Assembly: GCF_013523125.1 (NCBI RefSeq)
Contig: NZ_JAAMQJ010000034.1
Location: 1-54,404, forward strand
DNA from: Pseudomonas entomophila
GTDB taxonomy: Bacteria > Pseudomonadota > Gammaproteobacteria > Pseudomonadales > Pseudomonadaceae
Direction of reading: 5' to 3'
Length of the DNA: 54,404 nucleotides
Below, piece by piece: positions 53,301 through 54,404 of this stretch. Positions within the stretch are counted from its first letter, which is position 1. Each line of letters begins with the position of its first letter. The notes beneath the pieces were generated by a model. That model saw only the letters and a program-made list of their open reading frames with translations. It made no database searches and was not told the origin of the DNA. The translations under genes and the position numbers were made by a program.

Positions 53301-54404
53301 TATAGGTGATCACACCACCTTCGGCAACCGAAGGCGTGGCAGTCAGCGTCACCGTCGAGGTATCGATGGTGTCAGTGACCGTGGTGACCGCAGGCGTACC
53401 ATCGACGGCCAGGTTCTCGAAGTTGCCACCGGTCGTGGCCATGATAGTGGCATTGACCGAACCGGCATCGATGTACGGATCGTCGCCAGGCGCCGCAACC
53501 GTGATGCTGCCGGCAGTCTGGCCAGCGGCGATGGTGATCACCGAGCCGTTGCTCAGCGTCACGGTGACCGGGGTCTGGGCAGCGTTGGTCAACGTCGCGG
53601 TGTAGACGATCTGGCCGCCCTCGGCCACGGTCGGCGTGGCAGTCAACGCTACAGTCGTCGTGGTGCTGGTGCCTGGACCATCGGTCACGGTGGTGCTTGG
53701 CGTACCGGCAGTGACCAGGTTCTCGTAGTTGCCACCGCTAGTGGCCATGATGCTGTTGGTCACAGGCGGGTTGGTGGCGTAGATGTTATCCGGTGCAGTC
53801 GCATCGACGGTGCCGGACGACTGGCCGACCGGAATGGTGATGGTCTGGCCGTTGGCCAGGGTCACGACCAGCGGCGCTTCGGTAACGGGTGCAGTCACGC
53901 TCGCGGTGTAGGTAATCACACCACCTTCGGTGACCGATGGGGTCGCCGTCAGCGTTACGGTGCTGGTATCGATGGTGTCGGTAACCGATGTCACCGCAGG
54001 GGTGCCGTTGACTGCTAGGTTCTCGAAGTTGCCACCAGTAGCACCGGTGATGGTCGCATTGACCGAACCCGCATCGATGTACGGGTCATCGCCAGGTGCT
54101 GCGACCGTAATGCTGCCGGCGGTCTGGCCGGCTGCAATGGTGATCGCCGAGCCATTGCTCAAGGTGACAGTAACCGGTGTTTGCGCGGCATTGGTCAGGG
54201 TCGCGGTGTAAATGATCTGACCGCCCTCGGCCACGGTCGGCGTAGCAGTCAACGCTACGGTCGTCGTGGTGCTGGTACCTGGGCCGTCAGTGACGGTGGT
54301 GCTTGGCGTACCGGCAGTGACCAGGTTCTCGTAGTTACCACCGTTGGTGGCCGTGATGCTGTTGGTCACGGGTGGATTGGTGGCGTAGATGTTGTCTGGT
54401 GCGG
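41329..54404 (-). CDS. Giant LapA-type RTX adhesin, C-terminal part (5' end outside window)
   Basis: The frame is open from the window edge to a stop at 41329, giving over 4,350 residues without the N terminus. From N to C it shows 101-aa-class beta-sandwich repeats (50640-54404), a second repeat family with Gly/Pro/Asn linkers (44610-50640) and a Calx-beta-like domain (about 44250-44610). A cadherin-like segment (about 43870-44250), a PA14-like lectin domain (about 43410-43830), a vWFA domain with MIDAS motif DTSGSMAQS (about 42165-42880), RTX nonapeptides and a type I secretion tail ending IKIDNN follow. This is the LapA/MapA design of surface-retained biofilm adhesins. The retention module, and the lapBC/D/G genes, are not in the window. 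Confidence 0.92.
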   Translation of the reverse strand, partial: APDNIYATNPPVTNSITATNGGNYENLVTAGTPSTTVTDGPGTSTTTTVALTATPTVAEGGQIIYTATLTNAAQTPVTVTLSNGSAITIAAGQTAGSITVAAPGDDPYIDAGSVNATITGATGGNFENLAVNGTPAVTSVTDTIDTSTVTLTATPSVTEGGVITYTASVTAPVTEAPLVVTLANGQTITIPVGQSSGTVDATAPDNIYATNPPVTNSIMATSGGNYENLVTAGTPSTTVTDGPGTSTTTTVALTATPTVAEGGQIVYTATLTNAAQTPVTVTLSNGSVITIAAGQTAGSITVAAPGDDPYIDAGSVNATIMATTGGNFENLAVDGTPAVTTVTDTIDTSTVTLTATPSVAEGGVITYTASVTAPVTESPLVVTLANGQAITIPVGASSGSVNFTAPDNVYATNPPVTNSITATNGGNYENLVTAGTPSTTVIDGPGTSATTTVALSATPTVAEGGQIVYTATLTNAAQTPVSVTLSNGSVITIAAGQTSGSVNVAAPGDDPYVDAGSVNATITGATGGNFENLAINGTPAVTAVTDTIDTSTVTLTATPSVTEGGVITYTASVTAPVTEAPLVVTLANGQTITIPVGASSGSVNFTAPDNVYATNPPVTNSITDVSGGNYEELVATGTPSTTVTDGPGTSTTTTVALSATPTVAEGGQIVYTATLTNAAQTPVSVTLSNGSVITIAAGQTFGSVNVAAPGDDPYIDAGSVSTTITGATGGNFENLAVSSIPAVTSVTDTIDTSTVTLTATPSVTEGGVITYTASVTAPVTEAPLVVTLANGQTITIPVGASSGSVNFTAPDNVYATNPPVTNSITDVSGGNYEELVATGTPSTTVTDGPGTSTTTTVALTAIPTVAEGGQIVYTATLTNAAQTPVSVTLSNGSVITIAAGQTAGSITVAAPGDDPYIDAGSISTTITGATGGNFENLAVSGTPAVTAVTDTIDTSTVTLTATPSVTEGGVITYTASVTAPVTEAPLVVTLANGQIITLPVGASSGSVNFTAPDNVYATNPPVTNSITDVSGGNYEELVATGTPSTTVTDGPGTSTTTTVALTATPTVAEGGQIVYTATLTNAAQTPVSVTLSNGSVITIAAGQTSGSVNVAAPGDDPYIDAGSVSTTITGATGGNFENLAVSGTPAVTNVTDTIDTSTVTLTATPSVTEGGVITYTASVTAPVTEAPLVVTLANGQTITIPVGASSASVDYTAPNNVYTDNPVVTTSIVGTSGGNFESVVPDKTPVSTTVNDTVDTVTVSIVSNGNVTEDQQPAFTVRVNQALDRDLTVTLSNGDKVVIAAGKTEAIYRIDAQGDDVFKDAGSVTVGVKDAAVDGRTFEDLQFSGPATVQIADTISEVVATLTADKTTVTEGGQVTYTVTLTNAQGLPVSGHNGLTFTLTDGTVVKVPAGSTSGTATIVANDDMYTGGQADIVNKLASVSGGDNFEKLTLGDETRTTTVTDEPGTPGNPGTPGSNNGGDLLTVGITADQTSVNENQPATFTVTINRTLERDLNVTLSNGDTVTVKAGATTATYTLAAQGDDVFKDGETVKLGVQDAVDAGGKDFENLQLSNTPATLQITDTTSEVVATLTADKTTVTEGGQITYTVTLISKDGLPVTGHKGMTFTLEGGGVVTIEAGKASGSYVLTTADDVYVGGQGTIVKTITGITGGNVFEKLSTSGYVTTDVTDESGTPGNPGTPGGNNGGDLLTVGITADQTSVNENQPATFTVTLNRTLERDLNVTLSNGDTVTVKAGATTATYTLAAQGDDVFKDGETVKLGVQSAVDAGGKGFENLQLSTTPATLQITDTVNEVVATLTADKTTVTEGGQITYTVTLISKDGLPVTGHKGMTFTLEGGGVVTLEAGKASGTYVLTTADDVYAGGQGTIVKSITGITGGNVFEKLSTSGSTCTVVTDEAGTPGNPGGTSTPNGGDLVTVGVTADQTSVNENQPATFTVSINRTLERDLNVTLSNGDTVTVKAGATTATYTLAAQGDDVFKDGETVKLGVQSAVDAGGKDFENLQLSNTPATLQITDTTSEVVATLTADKTTVTEGGQVTYTVTLTNAQGLPVGGHNGLTFTLTDGTVVKVPAGSTSGTATIVVKDDAYVGGQADIVNKLASVSGGDNFEKLTLGDETRTTTVNDEPGTPGNPGTPGSNNGGDLLTVGITADQTSVNENQPATFTVTLNRTLERDLNVTLSNGDTVTVKAGATTATYTLAAQGDDVFKDGETVKLGVQSAVDAGGKGFENLQLSTTPATLQITDTVNEVVATLTADKTTVTEGGQITYTVTLISKDGLPVTGHKGMTFTLEGGGVVTLEAGKASGTYVLTTADDVYAGGQGTIVKSITGITGGNVFEKLSTSGSTCTIVTDEAGTPGNPGSTGTPNGGDLVAVGITADQPSVTEDKAATFTVTINRALERDLNVTLTNGGVVTVKAGATTATYTLAAQGDDVFKDGQTVQLGVKSAVDAGGKDFENLQLSTTPASLQVLDTTNEVVATLTADKTTVTEGGQVTYTVTLSNAQGLPVTGHGGLTFTLSDGSKVVIASGNASGSVVVAAKDDVYTGGQAGIVNKLVSVSGGDTFEKLTLGGETRTTTVTDEPGTPGNPGGTGTSNGGDLVTVGITADQTSVNENQPATFTVTVNRALERDLSVTLTNGAVVTVKAGATTATYTLAAQGDDVFKDGEIVKLGVQTAVDAGGKGFENLQLSTTPATLQVTDTTSEVVATLTADKTTVTEGGQVTYTVTLTNAQGLPVSGHNGLTFTLTDGTVVKVPAGSTTGTATLVAKDDVYTGGQADIVNKLVSVSGGDTFEKLTLGGETRTTTVTDEPGSGTTGATNQGDKVLVTITSNGDVDESQPPAFTVKVNQVLDRDLTVTLTNGASVVIAAGQTQVQYKAPIQGDDVFKDAGSLTVGIKDATVTGKAFENLQLGDAATVQISDTVNEVIATLTVDKTSVIEGNTFNYTVTLTNAQGLPVSGHNGLTFTLSDGTKVSLAAGSATGTTQVTAPDDVFIGGHATIVNKLVTVAGGDIFEKLTMSQDEVFTSVKDETGSGATGSTNQGDKVAVTIVSNGDVTEAEQPSFTVKVSQKLDQPLTVTLSNGAQVVIDAGQTQAIYKAPIQGEDVFKDAGALTLSVKDAAVVGKSFENLDISSSATVQIGDTINEVVATLTADKTTVTEGGQVTYTVTLTNVQGLPVGGHSGLTFTLTDGTLLKVAAGSTTGTVTIVAKDDAYVGGQADIVNKLASVSGGEVFEKLTLGGEVRTTTVTDEPAGQGDLTSLTLSGDTSVVEGGTAHYTLNLTNPSKSEVTVTLTYSGTATNGQDYTGVTTVKIPANASSVGFDIKTIDDQLVEGAENFVVKVASATGGGFENLAIDASKSSITTTIIDNDNAPVSTGGAVTGVEDTDYVFTWDNFKVTDADGNTGLSVSITKLPDLGALKFFNGTAWVDVTLNQTVSQADIGKGYLKFVPLANQSGVDGYGGSGVGNKQADYAQVKFKPFDGTNVGTEATMKIDIAPVADKPTLSIASNNVASLGLTKETWTTLKGLGSDGNGITGEALKTVFANSGSASRSETTANVQSDSSVTAQTGSKTSGLIYLEAGKVYAFSGVADDSLYITIGGKGVVNATWGGGGSISGSFTPTTSGYYPIEVYHANQSGPGSYDVNIKVGSGAVTDLSRANIPMYQSLSDMAGAGLTPSDVHTNASGQTYYDGYKLNEGPENGSVKLVGIGSALTDTDGSESLSVKLSGIPSGAVVSDNAGHSVTVGSAAVDVTGWNLANLTIKPPAYYFGQFDVKVTSMSSESVGGSTAINEGTLKVTVYADTYTAANLTTGNDSYKAGNANDIVVADLAGLRVVPGKSYNLAFVVDTSGSMAQSGVDAAKTSLASVFKTLADSVKGSMSGTVNILLTDFGSQVKSSISVPLNDAGLKTLNDALAAMTSGGGTNYEDAFKTTANWFQNLKNAGNTGNNQTYFITDGKPTFYQAYEQTNPGLSNGVTLDGFLSSHNYKPGVSIGWTAVDSDTSVAVSNDILYVYRYGNTYTYEIHAEGNGGYELSGRAGTGYSTDDATLTNSQDSFKLLSALSNVEAIGLNSNINANDLKPYDSDQTPQTDIDPSKLADAILSHTEPTTPGNDTVSGGDGNDILFGDLVTFNGVNGTGVEALQGYVAGKLGVDASGVDARLMHKYVSEHYNEFDVSRTNDGGDLLNGGTGNDILFGQGGDDKLYGGKGNDILLGGNGNDLLDGGEGDDILIGGKGNDTLTGGAGADTFIWRAGDTGNDVIKDFKASEGDRIDLRDLLQGEKASTIDNFLKITTVDGSSTLQVSSEGKLNAAGGLANADVSIKLEGVNWSTSSINSLISGADPTIKIDNN
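41595..41845 (-). repeat. RTX calcium-binding nonapeptide repeats
   Basis: Tandem GGxGxDxLx repeats are visible near the C terminus (GGTGNDILFGQGGDDKLYGG and onward to GGAGADTFIW), about eight units. A shorter RTX stretch (GGDGNDILFGDL) lies at about 41995-42055. They bind calcium outside the cell and drive folding after type I secretion. Confidence 0.9.
42165..42880 (-). other. vWFA domain segment of the adhesin
   Basis: The translated segment starts NLAFVVDTSGSMAQSG, with the DxSxS metal-ion-dependent adhesion site. It continues through ILLTDFGSQVKSS, SGGGTNYEDAF and YFITDGKPTF, the expected core strands and the second MIDAS threonine. Such domains near the RTX end occur in LapA and ice-binding adhesins and may mediate protein or surface contact. 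Confidence 0.85.
43410..43830 (-). other. PA14-like carbohydrate-binding domain segment of the adhesin
   Basis: The segment SGLIYLEAGKVYAFSGVADD, then LYITIGGKGVVNATW and SGYYPIEVYHANQSGPG follows the PA14/GLEYA pattern with the DD calcium/sugar site. In the Marinomonas ice-binding adhesin a comparable domain binds glycans. The ligand here is unknown. Confidence 0.7.
44610..50640 (-). repeat. Adhesin repeat family 2, about 680-bp period, nine units
   Basis: Each unit joins two sandwich domains, one with ATLTADKTTVTEGGQVTYTV and one with SVNENQPATFTVTINRTLER. In most units a linker rich in Gly, Pro and Asn (GTPGNPGTPGSNNGGD) joins them. The recurring DKTTV position falls at roughly 44.9, 45.6, 46.2, 46.9, 47.6, 48.3, 48.9, 49.6 and 50.3 kb. 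The units near 44.9-46.0 kb are the most diverged. Confidence 0.88.
50640..54404 (-). repeat. Adhesin repeat family 1, exact 606-bp period, at least six units
   Basis: Each 202-residue unit joins a domain with ATPSVTEGGVITYTASVTAP to one with ATPTVAEGGQIVYTATLTNA, both ending in GGN(Y/F)E-L. The same features recur at exact 606-bp steps (for example 51305, 51911, 52517, 53123). The array runs off the window edge, so the total number is unknown. Confidence 0.9.

Noticed and set aside
49111..54018. 1635-codon plus-strand open frame antisense to the adhesin repeats
   Set aside because: It is an artefact of high-GC repetitive coding sequence; its composition (Arg, Gly, His, Asp) follows the repeat period and no family is recognisable.
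44610..54404. Regular direct repeats that could be taken for a CRISPR or satellite array
   Set aside because: Unit lengths of 606 and about 680 bp, uninterrupted reading frame and domain content show protein repeats, not short repeats with unique spacers.

Overview
The window looks like a Pseudomonas chromosome, probably of the P. putida group. The evidence is high GC, REP-like fragments of the P. putida/P. fluorescens type, and a housekeeping order typical of the genus: gcvT-gcvH, iron ABC transporter, ubiI-ubiH-pepP-ygfB, zapA-6S RNA-5-FCL, ubiD, rho-trxA, ppx/ppk1, hemB, dedA, elbB, yaiI. This assignment rests on gene order and protein recognition; no database search was run.

Layout. 1-200: the 3' end of an IS30-like transposase and a terminator. 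294-4859 (minus): gcvH, gcvT, then a two-gene ferric iron ABC transporter without its ATPase, with degenerate REP pieces between permease and binding protein. 4965-9788 (minus): compact operon of two ubiquinone hydroxylases flanking a DUF4442 protein, then pepP and a ygfB-like gene. 9932-11354 (plus): a TIGR02449-like coiled-coil gene, zapA, 6S RNA and 5-formyl-THF cyclo-ligase. 11374-13304: small conserved genes (49-aa membrane protein, EVE protein, FliL-like, gamma-glutamylcyclotransferase). 13703-17574 (plus): accessory island with a VasX-like type VI secretion effector and an adjacent membrane protein that is probably its immunity factor. 17584-20019 (minus): ferredoxin-type reductase and ubiD.

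20060-31625: an 11.6-kb accessory cluster lying between ubiD and rho, which I recall as neighbours in other pseudomonads. It holds a LysR regulator, a methylisocitrate-lyase-like enzyme, an AFG1/ZapE-like ATPase paralogue, a TauE/SafE exporter, a PvcC/HpaB-like flavin monooxygenase, a Rieske oxygenase, a diaminobutyrate-type aminotransferase, a SidA-type N-hydroxylase, a DadA/PuuB-type oxidase, a PaiB-like flavoprotein and an MSAD-like tautomerase. I know of no characterised pathway with this set. It reads as a small-molecule pathway forming or breaking an N-oxidised amino-acid-derived compound, with its own exporter and regulator. It is the best candidate for an undescribed system here.

31699-41172: core genes rho, trxA, ppx, ppk1, hemB, dedA, elbB, yaiI and a small hypothetical gene. 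41329-54404 (minus): the C-terminal >4,350 residues of a giant LapA-type RTX adhesin whose 5' end is outside the window. It has two repeat families (606-bp and about 680-bp periods), a Calx-beta domain, a cadherin-like segment, a PA14-like domain, a vWFA domain and RTX repeats.
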